Source: Tetraselmis striata (Eukaryota > Chlorophyta > Chlorodendrophyceae > Chlorodendrales > Chlorodendraceae). Taken from it: 64,000 nucleotides of DNA. Shown piece after piece: positions 43,659 through 54,349 of this stretch. Made by a program: the position numbers and the translations under genes. How positions within the stretch are numbered: the stretch's first letter is position 1; the number at the start of each line of letters is the position of its first letter. The notes under the pieces were generated by a model. That model searched no databases and was not told the origin of the DNA. It saw only the letters and a list, made by a program, of their open reading frames with translations. Location: assembly GCA_006384855.1 (NCBI GenBank), contig VCJN01000118.1, forward strand, positions 1-64,000. Reading direction: 5' to 3'.

Positions 43659-44951
43659 GCCGCAGCACCACTGTCCCTGACACGTTATCCGAGCTCTCGA
43701 GAAGCGGCAGCGGGGAAGGGCGGGGGGGGGGGGGTTGGAGGGGTTGAGTCTTGGGGAAATTGTCACGGGCTGTGTTGGGTCGTTTGCAACAGGTTGCCGG
43801 GGGCGGGGGGGGGGGGGGGATGAAGCGGGCACCAGTGCGGAGGCTCAATATAACAGACGTTCGCCGCCGTGTACTGCTGCTATTTTATAGCTAGCCCCTT
43901 TTAGCTTTAATTCGCCTTTTAATTAAACTTATACTAGCAGGTCGCAGTAGTCGCTGCGAAATAGAGCAGCGCAGCATCAGAGTAACCCTCAGTACTTGCA
44001 CGCGCCAGGCAGGGCGGATCGTTGAATAAGCGGATGCGCAGCAGGACGGGCATCAGTACCCGGGTAGCGAGACCCTGCGATGATGACTAATCCTAACACG
44101 GACGAGATGGGGTAACGATTTTATTAAACACAGGTACTGTAATCCTTTTTTGACTTAATCCTAACTGCTGGTATGTAAGGACTACAGTAGTCGATACCGA
44201 CTGCCGCGTCCTCGGACGACGACAATATACCCTAGTAGACAAGGTTTTGCTCACAGCAGCACCATCATGGTGCCGCGTCATGCTCTGCATGCTCCAAATG
44301 TCTACGGAAGAGACGGACATAAGGACAAAATGTGCAATGTCAGTGTAAGAATATAATATGCAATATGAATATGCAAGTGACATTCACTAATATAAAAGCG
44401 GTATCCCTATATGGGTTACTTAAAAGTAAAGTACTCACACGCTGGTTTATGGCCCCCTCCCACCTATTCATCATACGGGGTGGGTTCAATACAGAAGGGA
44501 AATACAAAGGTACTATCTGATTTGCATAAAAGTGTTACTTGGTAATATACACTCGACACACCGCGGTGTGCATGAATTGAGTTATGGCCAACGTGGACAA
44601 TATCAGACAACTGGCGAATGTCCGAACATTGATGTCCAAGATGGACAATGGATATCGATGGATAGATGTCACCATCATTCGAATATTCCATGCTGCGGAA
44701 GGGTCGGCGTTAACAGCCGCCATGCATGTTTCTTTGTTGTGACCTTTACCCAGAATTTTTCTGTCGTTTTGTTCTAAATGTTTTGTCGTTTTGTCGTTAA
44801 TTTATCTTTGCGCGCGATGTCTAAAACTCTCCCGCCCTGGACATGCTTCGGTATTTGCCCGCGTCGTAATGGTAGCGTTCACATGCAATCGAGTGAATTT
44901 CTCAAAAGGGTTCGATGCCATGTTACACCGGACAAGCACGGTTTATGGCAG
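43659..44951. other. Intergenic upstream of LRR gene
   Basis: It contains the LRR gene promoter region, short G runs (43722-43734, 43804-43819) and AT-richer sequence from 43860 on. No gene recognised. Confidence 0.45.
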
Positions 44952-44994
44952 CCAGGGTTGGGCCGCAGTCCACTTTCCAGTACTGCAGGTTGCA

Positions 44995-45110
44995 GGCAGG
45001 CTGCAGTCAGTGCAAGCTGTAGCTCAGGCTGCAGCACAGGCTGCAGTGCAGGCTGCAGTCAACATGCTGCATCAGTACTGAAGGTTGCAGTGCAGGCTGC
45101 ATTAGCATTG
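44995..45110. repeat. Subterminal GCAGGCTGCAGT tandem repeat
   Basis: A 10-12-base unit (CAGGCTGCAGT and variants) repeats about eight times. Each unit contains the palindrome CTGCAG. It lies just inside the left end of the hAT-like element, where transposases of this superfamily bind. Confidence 0.7.
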
Positions 45111-45452
45111 AAACTGCCAATTATAGGGAAGGGCGGAACATTGAAGGGTAAAGGGGAAGCCATGGCGGATGCAGAGGGGCAACAACCGTGGTGGAAGTTA
45201 GTTGCAATAAATCATTAAATTGCCTACATAGGGGAAATGCCTAGTGTTTGTACATTTGTAGTGTGTGTCCAACGATGATGTTCCAACGCATGCATAATGA
45301 AACACGCGTAAAAAAGGATGATCATGGCGTAAAAACCCCTCTAATCCTCCGCCTCCTCATCCGCTGGCTCGGCTCCATACTGCTCCAGGATGGACTCCAC
45401 CGCTTCCCATTGAATGCGGCTGCCCCCCCCCCCCCCCCGCCCCGCCCTCGCC

Positions 45453-46184
45453 CTAGCCCCCAAGAACATGGCTGGCCAGCCAATCCTCTCCGCATGGCTT
45501 GAGTAGATCCGCCGCCACGGCGCTGAAAGCAGCCTCCCCGTAGTACGACGCCAGTAGCTCTCTGACCTTGGCATCCAAGTCCAGGTTATTTTGAACGAAG
45601 ACGCAGGCACCCATGTTATCCAAGTTCACTATATTTCTTAAGTGCATTGTGATAAGACCAGCAAGAGAGAACACGAGCTCGCACTCAATCTGTGAGCCCG
45701 GCACACATAAAGCAATCCTAGCTAGTTCAGAGATGAGGGGGAAGGAAGGAGTCTTCGTCGTCGTCGATGAGAAATCGTCGGCTTGCGTCCCAAGTGGTGT
45801 CGGTGTCACTCTTGCTGAGCTGTTGGCGGCAGTGTTGGCCGCAGCGGTGGCGGTGCTGTCCTCCGCCATCGCCTTATCCACCATCGCCGTTGCGCCATGC
45901 TTCGCGGCAGACTCGTCTCCCTCCGTATAATTGACGAAGAGTGACGAGAGGAGGATGACATGTACTGGTGCATGGGCGGGTGAGCGTGAAGTGAGGATGG
46001 GTTTGGCTGGTGTTTGTCGTCTACTAGTATGTGCCCCGATGCGGCGACGTGTGATGGTACGAGCGAGTACGGTGCTATCCGCAGCGCTACGACCCCCGGA
46101 ATTGTCGCCATATGGCTTATTGTCATTGGCGGTCGCCATCCAAACGTAATCCAGTGAGATTTGGGGCACTTTGGGTAACTGCAC
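45453..46184 (-). pseudogene. hAT transposase C-terminal fragment
   Basis: The frame holds a recognisable hAT dimerisation segment: FPLISELARIALCVPGSQIE followed by ECELVFSLAGLITMHLRNIV and NNLDLDAKVRELLASYYG. The catalytic RNase-H-like core is absent. The N-terminal half of the frame has no family signal, so the transposase is only a remnant. A C run at 45423-45438 lies just past the coding end. Confidence 0.7.
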
Positions 46185-46262
46185 TGCAGCCCCTTATAGG
46201 GAAGTACTGCATGTTGCAGTGTAATACCTTGCAATGCAATCGATACTGCAGCCCGGCCATGG

Positions 46263-48274
46263 TTATGGCTAGGAAGGCTCAAACAGGGGGGGGGGGGGGG
46301 GGGGAGTAAGAGGAGGAGTCTGCATGGCGGAAACGAGAACGGGAGGAACGAGCTAGAAGATGGCAAGCGCGCTGCCGGTAGATGTCCTAAGTAGCTCCCT
46401 GATGGCCGGGAGCGCATGGCTCGCGGGCGATGGAGCAGCCCGTATTGGAACACGATGCATGGAACCGGCATCTGCTCAGCCGGCTGAAACTACCAACCGA
46501 CTGTTCGGGTCGTATAAGGACAGTCTAGTTGTTGGGTAACCCCATAAACTAGTTTAGAACATTTCAAACATGCAATCGAGACTGGTTTTGCTAGTTACAC
46601 GCGTTGTTCACGATTGCCAGCGTAAGCGGTCGGCAAGCCTGCCGGACATACGAAGGCGGAAGATGTATGGAATTGCAGGAGAATCTCGCGCCGAGAGGGT
46701 AGGAACCTCGATCGAAGCGCGGGCGCAGAACACACGCGGACGGGAAGTGTTGACGGCGCAAACGCCGGCGCGGCGACATAGGCCGGGCGTGTCGCGAAAT
46801 CAAGACGCCGTCTCCCTACGGCGCCATGCAACATTTGCCGCGCGCCGTGGCGGCGTGCGACACGAATAACCGGAACTGTAGGCCAATAGGAACGGCCGCC
46901 AGGTTGACGATGAGTGACCAACACAGCGGCATGGGTACCCGTAGGACGAGTGCGAGCGGAGCGCGCGGGCGCGCAAGCGCGCCTCGTACAACGAGCACGT
47001 GAATAAGTACGGTGCGTTGTACGCGACACAACGGTAAATCCGCACAGCATATACCGATAATGTACATACATTACGAGGGGAGGACATGAAACCCCGCACG
47101 ATGACGGCGGCGGTGTACGACCGCGATGCGATCACCAGCGGCGGTCGCCCCGCCTTGCACGAGGGGGGGGGGGAGGACACTTGAAACGCACCGCGCATCG
47201 GGGCGCGGGCACTACGTGGGATCCAGTGTGGTCGTGTTCTACCGGTTCTTATGCGTGCCAGGGTTGGTTGCCGGCAACTCACGTCGCAGAAGACCCGCCG
47301 ACTCGGCAAATTGTCAGCGCGGGTCTCGCATTGCGGAGTGCGGTGAGGCGGCCGTTGCTGCTGCAGCAGCAACGACGGCTACTGCTGACCGTCCACCTCA
47401 CAATTTGCAGACCTACGGTGACGCCAAAAAATGCACATGTCGCGTTAAATTGCGGAGCTGCCCCCCCCCCCCCCCCCCCCCCCCCCGGGCGGGCAGCTCA
47501 TGTTGTCAGGCATGAGACATCGGGAACGTGTAGTAGTTGGCTGGCGTAGAGACTGTGGTAGCCTACGCGGGCCCGTGGCGATATCAATGTTGTCGGGGCG
47601 AGAGTACCGACGAGGCGGACGCCGCTGCTGCACCAACGACGGCCGCCGAGGGTCCAAACCCGGGGTTGGACATAGGAGTTACGGTCACCACGATGAGACG
47701 TCCAGCACGCGCCGCGTGGTAGAGCTGCCCCCCGGCGGCTAGCTACGTGTTGTCGTGGTTCTTATTGCGACGGCGACGTTGCAGTAGGACCGAGCGAGCC
47801 GCGCGGACGCTTCCGCCCACAACAAACACTACAGCAAACGTTGCGCGGCACGGTTGGGGCGGGGGCAATGAGCCCTCTCAAAACACATGAGCGGCACCAT
47901 CCCGCCCGTAACGGACAAATTAATATGCGGGTAGTTTTGGAAAACCACAACGTGTAGCGACCGTTAATGCCACAACGCCATCATGCTTGGAGGACACACG
48001 GACTGGATTGAAGTGTCTTGCATGACGGCAAGCGGCCAGCGGCCATCATGAGTGACAACACGGAGTGACGTCCTCCTCCGTCCGCGCCGGTTTGTTGCGG
48101 GAAGCGTAGTCGCGCCGTCGTTGACAACCGTGAGGAGCAACGGCCATGGTATTCAGCGCGTCCGCCTCACCTAATACCTCAAGAGTTGAGTACTGCGAGA
48201 GGGTTCTCTACTGCGGGAGCCCATGAAAGCCTGTACTGCGACTCAGCTTCGGGTGTTGAGGTTTAGCGCCCCCC

Positions 48275-48305
<31 letters not shown>

Positions 48306-49687
48306 ACCACCACCACCACCAACGGGCACCCCCCAGCTCTCTAATTCCATACCGTGCGCATTGCCACCCAAAAACGCCCCGGCTGCAAAGCCAGCGCAAA
48401 AAAACGGAAAACGAATTCGGGCGCACGAGTCGGGAAAATCACACTATCGAGGGGTTGTCTATCGCTGTCTAATGATGTAACGCGAGTGCGCGGCACGACG
48501 ATTCACTATTACAGCAGGAAAAAGAAACCTCGGCGCGGACTTGATCAGCCTCTGCAACCCTCGCGCGCAAAAAGTAGTTTTCGAAGCCGCTGCCGACAAC
48601 ATCGAGCTGGAATAAGATGACATGCGAGCCGGTGGTGGCTATCTTAAGTAGCTCCCCGGCCGGGAGCGCAGGGCTCGCGGGCGATGGGGCAGCCCGTACT
48701 GAAACACGATGGCACCGGTTGCAGCTAGGGTTGCGCTAAAGTGCCCCTTGGAGGTAAGCAGACTTACTTCGTCAGCCTGAACTCAGGCCCTGAATTCAGC
48801 CTAAAGTATATGTTCAGTTCAGATATGCATGTCTTCATTATGAATTCTCCCCCGCTAGCGGCGCAGAGCAATGGCATTTTTGGTGCGGTTGATCAAATTG
48901 TTCCATGTGTAGTGACACCCACGGGATCGCCGGTATATGGGCCACGGACTGAATAGGCGTGCTAGGGAAATGGGGCGAGTCACCATATCGCTACAACGGT
49001 TAGCATGGGGGAGGGCGGCGGCAGGGCCGCATGGTGATGCCGCGGGGTGATGTAGTTGGCGGTCGTCTCCTAGGCGCCAGCCCGCCCGATGACACCGGAA
49101 CGCCACCCTCGCCGGCGTTCATTGCATGCTCCACCGATGGCTCCGCTGCATCCACACTCGTTGGTATCGTGAAGGAAGAGTGTATAGTTTGGTGAGGCGA
49201 AAGTGGTGTCAAAGCATCAAAATTCTGGCCGCGAAGGGCGCAACCCGTTCATGGCCTATCCGAGGACACCCCGGAGATAAAAAGTTGTCGGCTGAAGAAA
49301 AAGCCGCAAAGCGCAAAGCGGGAAGAGATGTCATCGACAACCTTCCTTACGACTGGACCAATAAGCGGCGCAAGATCAAGCCAATGTGAGTTGAAATCCA
49401 TGCGTGTAGACACTTGGGCGGCCGCGCCTATCTTCCAATTGAGAGCCGGCCGTGAATACGTGTGTAACAATGTGTAACAAAAAATGGTTTCGGAGCATCT
49501 ACATATTATTCATGTCCTCACTTCATGCCTTTTGGCTGCATGACAAACATGATGGTTTCGGAATAGTCTAGTAGACTTTACTCTTGCATTGCTTTATTAT
49601 CATCCATGTTTTGCATGCTAGCTTTATTCATACATGAAAATAGCAATGGCAATGTTATGGTTTCAAAGGATGCATGATAGAACATTT
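46263..49687. other. Gene-poor region with homopolymers
   Basis: About 3.4 kb with no gene I can support. G run at 46287-46304; C runs at 47461-47486 and 48270-48292, the last joined to (CA)n and (CAC)n. The frame at 49126-49389 (+) ends in a lysine-rich stretch (LSAEEKAAKRKAGRDVIDN) that might be a fragment of a lost gene. The frames at 46570-47550 are long only because the region is GC-rich. Confidence 0.45.
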
Positions 49688-49962
49688 CTATTACAAACTT
49701 AGTTAGCCATACTAACACCACAACGCCCACTACGTACGTTACTTGGTAATATAGTACCAAGTTATATCCGTGATCATCATATGTACCAAGTTGTATCCGT
49801 GATCTTCACGTTGACCCATCCGTGAAAGCTCGGGGGCAGGACGTCGGCACTTTGATTATTTTGTGGCGCGTGTCTTGTCCCCTGAAAACAAGGGTTGTGA
49901 GGCCAACATTGCTTAACACCGCAACCATGCAACTTTTGACGCACCTAACATTTATTTTGAAC
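49688..49962. repeat. Repeat family D, copy 2
   Basis: It matches 28022-28311 from ACTTAGTTAGCCATACTAAC to CCTAACATTTATTTTGAA, with scattered substitutions and a small deletion. It stands alone here, confirming that D moves independently of repeat X. Confidence 0.65.
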
Positions 49963-50280
49963 GTTTGTTTGTGGCCGCAGTGCCGCTAAGGATTATGTGA
50001 TGTGCGTTGCGGTTCTCCTTCTAGCATCGTGGCGTCCGGCAATTGCCGGTAGGGAAGCACGGCCAATAGCTAGCGCCAAGGATAACATTAATAATATTAT
50101 ACCAATATAAACCCGGATAACATATACCAAAACCCATCGCATATGGATGATAGGCCGGTTGATATAACCCATCATATATGCGATATGATGTTATCGCATT
50201 TAACATAATGTACGAATTGAAATTGTTTTCCACCGCGTCCGTACATATATTGCAAATGATCGCATCAATACTAGCTAATA

Positions 50281-50521
50281 AAAGTTCGCCCCTGGACATC
50301 GGCCGAAGCCGCCCCAGCACTTGACCTCGTGCGCCAACTACACTCGTAGGTCTGGCATAGCCATCAGACCATTATTGCCTCATCGAACCCCGAAGGGCTA
50401 ATGCATCAACCGAGTAAAACCCGGGACACGCCGGGCCGATATTGCCGAAATACATCGGCCATGAATCAAACCCGGGTCTCTCGCGTACGAGACGACGACT
50501 AGCTAGTAGTCGCTTTATTAG
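50281..50521 (-). repeat. tRNA-derived SINE (SINE-C), copy 2, perfect 14-bp TSD
   Basis: A 241-bp insertion with a perfect 14-bp TSD AATACTAGCTAATA (50267-50280 and 50522-50535). On the minus strand it matches 32432-32668 throughout and carries a better B box (GGGTTTGATTC); the A box is disturbed. The 3' end is GGCGAACTTTT. Confidence 0.85.
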
Positions 50522-50640
50522 AATACTAGCTAATATACTGACAGGGGGCTATTCAATATTATCCGCCAGCACACATCTGGGCCATATTCGGCTACGCCAC
50601 ACAGGACACCCTTGTGGTTGGCAGGGAACAACATCTAAGG

Positions 50641-50787
50641 ATTGAGCTAGCTGCAGAAGGCGATATCAGGAAATCACCAGAAAAGGACAATCGGAAAGGT
50701 CCACTACAGCAACTGCGAAGTGGAAGCAGTAGCATGAGAAGATGCAGATTGCGCACGAGCCCACGCATCAGACTTGGCCATCTGCCA
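50641..50787 (-). repeat. Third, truncated copy of the 1.56-kb unit (3' end)
   Basis: About 147 bases match the last part of the 1.56-kb unit (GAAGGCGATATC...GGAAATCACC...AAGCAGTA.CATGAGAAGA...CAGACTTGGCCATCTGC), then similarity stops abruptly. The terminal TGTAAATAT is lost. No clear TSD. Confidence 0.7.
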
Positions 50788-51303
50788 TACAAAGTTTCAG
50801 AGTATTCAGAGGTATCCGTAATCCCTAACTGCTCCTACACAGCCGGGGTGGGCCTCACACTTAAATGGTGGGCCTCACACTTCACACTTATTATTATTTC
50901 TAGAGGGGCTTCAGGCAGGGCCGTGGGCGGGCGGGGTATTCCATCAGGCCATTTCAGGGAGGTATTCAGGCTGAACTGAATTATTCGGCTGAAGTTGGGA
51001 CTTCAGGCTGAAACACCCTGAACTGCAGGGCCTTCAGCGTATTGTAAACCTGGATCGATCAGACGGCGCGCGGATTTCCATCGTCCGTCGAGCGGTGAGT
51101 CGGTCGATGATGACCTGCGTGCTGATCTCCGGCACATTGCATTGATCACTACCTGATGATCTCGCGTGTCCCCCGATTGCGCGGCAGGCACCCCCAATAT
51201 AAAGTGCCCTCCTCGCTTTCTGGAGGGGTATGGCCCAACGAAAAGCAGTCAACTAGGACTACGACACCAGGGATTCCCTCGCCTGTGGAAAGCGTGGGGC
51301 GCC
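50788..51303. other. Upstream region of GtaA-like gene
   Basis: It contains two tandem GGTGGGCCTCACACTT units (~50848-50881). A TTCAGGCTGAA-rich foldback lies at ~50945-51020; similar TTCAG/CTGAA motifs occur at 48770-48820. The last part should hold the promoter. Confidence 0.4.
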
Positions 51304-54300
51304 ATGCCGCATACGTCGTGCCGCCGTTTGCACCGAGCCTGTCGCAGGTCGCTAGCCGACGCGCTCCCCCTGCTGGGCGCAATGGCAGTTCTTCTATGCT
51401 CGCCCGTGGGAGCCCAGCGCAAGTCGCGCGAAGACTGGTTCAGGCCGCCTGCCATCCCGCTGTTCACGAGCGACCCGTACATGCAGACGTGGCTCTTCGG
51501 CGACTCGCCCACAAATGACACCGTACGGCACTGGGACGGCCGGCCCAAGCAGATGGCGGGCTTGGCGAGGGTCGACGGCACAACATACCGCTTCCTGGGC
51601 GGCTGCGACGGCCACGCTCGCGGCAGCTGCCCGCCGCCGCTGCGCCTGTTGTCGCCGCCGCGCGTGACGCCTAGCTTGACGTCCTTCCGGTTCGCTGGCC
51701 CTGGCGTGGAGCTGACGGTGGAGTTTCTGGCCACCCCCTTTGAGGTATTGACCCATCGCGACAAACGGCGCAGATAAGGATGTTGTGTATGGCCCCACTT
51801 ACCTGCCTCTGCTTTTTATCGTGAACCGGTGCTAGGTGGTAAGGATTTAGAGTTAATAGTAAAATCGTTATTATCAGGTGCCTACTATGTTTCCCCAATA
51901 AAAAATGGAATCTCGGGATGCTAAACAGAGCTGCTGAGAGCAGATTGCCCTTCTGCGTCCCCCACCTTCACTCACCCGATCAGGACAACCTCACGCTCCT
52001 CGCTCGGCCCGTGCACTACCTCCACCACCGCGTGGTAGCCACCGACGGGCACCCGCACCGCGTGGAGCTGTACGTGGACATGACCGCGCAGCACTGCGTG
52101 AACTCCACGGAGGAGGCGGTGGAGTGGGCCGCCTGGAGCGACCCGCGTGGCCTGCGGGTGGCCAGGATCGGCACGGCCGCGCAGCGAGTGCTGGGCCTCG
52201 CTGGCGACAAGACCAACATCAACTGGGGCTGGCTCTACCTGGCTGCGGAGGACCATCACGCCGGTGACGGCAGCGGGTCAGGGGAGGAAGGAGCTCAGGG
52301 GCGCGAGTTGCAGGTGCGCAGTATATACACAAATGAATGTATGTATGAATATGTGAACGTACGCCGTAACCAACGCTCTGGGTTCCCTGTGTGTTGTTGT
52401 TTTGGACCCTCGCGAGAAAGGGTAAAGGAACGTAGACCCGGAAAGATACCAGCATTGACTTCGAATGCCTTCCGGAATCTACGACCCAAATGGTGCCAAA
52501 CAGTTCATCGTTTTGGTTTTACACAATTATAAAAGTTCACTGCATTCTATTCAAATGGTGAAGTTATAATTCATAAACGCTTGAACACTATGTGACCGTG
52601 ACGTTCATGGGAAGCAGGCTCCCCACATGCCTCACTACCGGAGGTATAGGCAACGGCAATTGACCCCCTCCTCCCGCCCCTTACTCTTTGCGATGTCCGT
52701 GCCCTGGGCTAGGTGGGTGCGGGCAGCGCCGCCTCGGCGCGCCGGCATTTCGCGGCAACGGGCGAGCTGCTCCAGGAGGAAGCGGGCCGCCCGTCGGCGA
52801 TGCCACGTCCGGCGTCGCAAGACCCGCCTGCGGTGGCCGCTGTGCGCAGGCTGGCGGTGCCTGCGAGCAGCGCGCGGGCGGCGTGCCATCTGGTGCTGGT
52901 GGGGCTACGACGACGTCGCCTCCGTGCTGTTCTTCGGGACGCGCCTCGTGGGCTACTGGACGCGCGCCTACCCCGGCGGCATCACCCACGCGCTGGCGGA
53001 GGCCGCGGGCGAGTTCCCCGCGATGGCCGCCCGCTCGGAGCGCCACGCGGCATCGCTCCGGCGCCGCATGGTGGCGGCGGGCGGCGCGGGCTACGCGGCC
53101 GGTGGGCGCGCTGGCGGCGCGGCAGACGCTGGCGGCCACCAAGCTGGTGCGGAGCCCCTCCGGGCGCCGGCCCTGGCTGTTCCTCAAGGAAATCTCCACC
53201 AACGGCATGCTGCAGACCACCGACGTCGTGTTCCCCGCCTCGCCGATGCTGCTGGCGCTGCGGCCGGGCCTGCTGCGCATGCTCCTGGAGCCCACGCTCG
53301 CGTTCGCCGGGAACCGCACTCGCGCCGTCTTCACCGACCCGTTCTCGCCGCATCAGCTGGGCTTCTACCCCACAGCCAATGCCACGACGCGATCGCAGGA
53401 GCCGATGCCGATGGAGAACACCGGCAACATGTTCCTCATGCTGCTCGCGCTCGTGCAGCGTGCGCCCGCGAGCCGCCTGCGCTGGCTGTTCCCGCGCTAC
53501 TGGCCGCTGCTGAGCGCCTGGGCGGAGTACCTGGACGCGTCGCTGCCCTACCCCTCGCAGCAGCTGTGCACCGACGACTTCACCGGCCCGCTCGCCAACA
53601 ACACCAACCTCGCCGCCAAAGGCATCGTCGCTCTCGAGGCCTTCGCGCAGCTGTGCGTTGCCGCTGGGAGGCCGAAAGACGAGTGCGCCGGCCACTCCGC
53701 CGCCGCGGCCAGGCACGCCGACACGTGGCGCCGCCTGGCGTTCGAGGCGGAGCCGGCGCCGCACCTCAAGATCGCCTATCAGGTGCCGGACTCCTACAGC
53801 CTCAAGTACAACTTGCTGTGGCAGCGCCTGCTGCGCTTGCGCGGCCCCTTTGCACTGAGCGAGCTCCTCGCGATGGAGCTGCCCTACTATGCGGCGCGGA
53901 GCAACCGCTACGGCACACCCCTGGACATGCGGCACGACTACGTCAAGCTGGACTGGGCCGCGTGGGCGGCGGCAATGGCGCCCGGCCGCGCCAGCTTCGC
54001 AGCGGCCTTTGCGCCGGTCGTGCGCATGCTGAACGAGACGCCCAGCCGAGTGCCGATGACCGATCTTTACGATACCATCACGGGGCGTGCGGTGTACGAG
54101 GGCAAGATGTCTTTCGTCGCTCGTCCGGTCGTGGGCGGAGTCTTTGCCCGGCTGCTGCTGGCGGAATCATCGCCGCCGCCTCTGGCGCTCACGGAAGCGC
54201 CATCGCCTGCCAGAACTCGGCGCGGCGTTCCGGCCAGCATGCGACGCCCATCTGGCCTGTCTTGGACACGGGCGGCATCACGTACCCGGCAGTACGCGAG

Positions 54301-54349
54301 TGTCAGCCGCGGCCCTAAACAGGATGATGGTGGCCACACAGTGCTGTAA
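51304..54349 (+). pseudogene. Secreted glutaminase A (GtaA)-type protein, two frameshifts
   Basis: Three exons: 51304-51743, 51984-52313 and 52713-54349. Exon 1 has a signal peptide (LPLLGAMAVLLCSPVGA) then RPPAIPLFTSDPYMQTW and DTVRHWDGRPKQM, the start of the GtaA-type domain of fungal glutaminase A and relatives. The join PFE|DNLTLLARPVHYL is clean. Exon 3 starts in frame (VGAGSAASARRH). At ~52903 the frame must move by one base to read GYDDVASVLFFGTRLVGYW, and at ~53098 by one more to read VGALAARQTLAATKLV. Both points are one surplus G in a G run. After that the frame is intact to the end (WLFLKEISTNGMLQTTDVV, TDDFTGPLANNTNLAAKG, MRHDYVKLDW, SFVARPVVGGVFARLLL). It is either a young pseudogene or a sequencing artefact. 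The stop overlaps TGTAA at 54345-54349. Confidence 0.75.

Larger units (their letters stand above)
44952..46262 (-). mobile_element. Decayed hAT-type DNA transposon
   Basis: Imperfect terminal inverted repeats: CCAGGGTTGGGCCGCAGT at 44952 and its complement-like ACTGCAGCCCGGCCATGG ending at 46262 (14 of 18 match). CAGGG is the usual hAT terminus. Flanks TTATGGCAG and TTATGGCTAG look like an aged ~8-bp TSD. Both ends carry subterminal CTGCAGT/TGCAGG repeats. Inside is a fragment of hAT transposase on the minus strand. Confidence 0.6.

Noticed and set aside
46595-47515. Several long frames on both strands
   Set aside because: Arg/Ala/Pro-rich, overlapping on both strands, with no recognisable motif or splice structure; explained by GC content.
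49126-49389. Lysine-rich C-terminal fragment as a gene
   Set aside because: No supporting exon or family; noted only as a possible relic.
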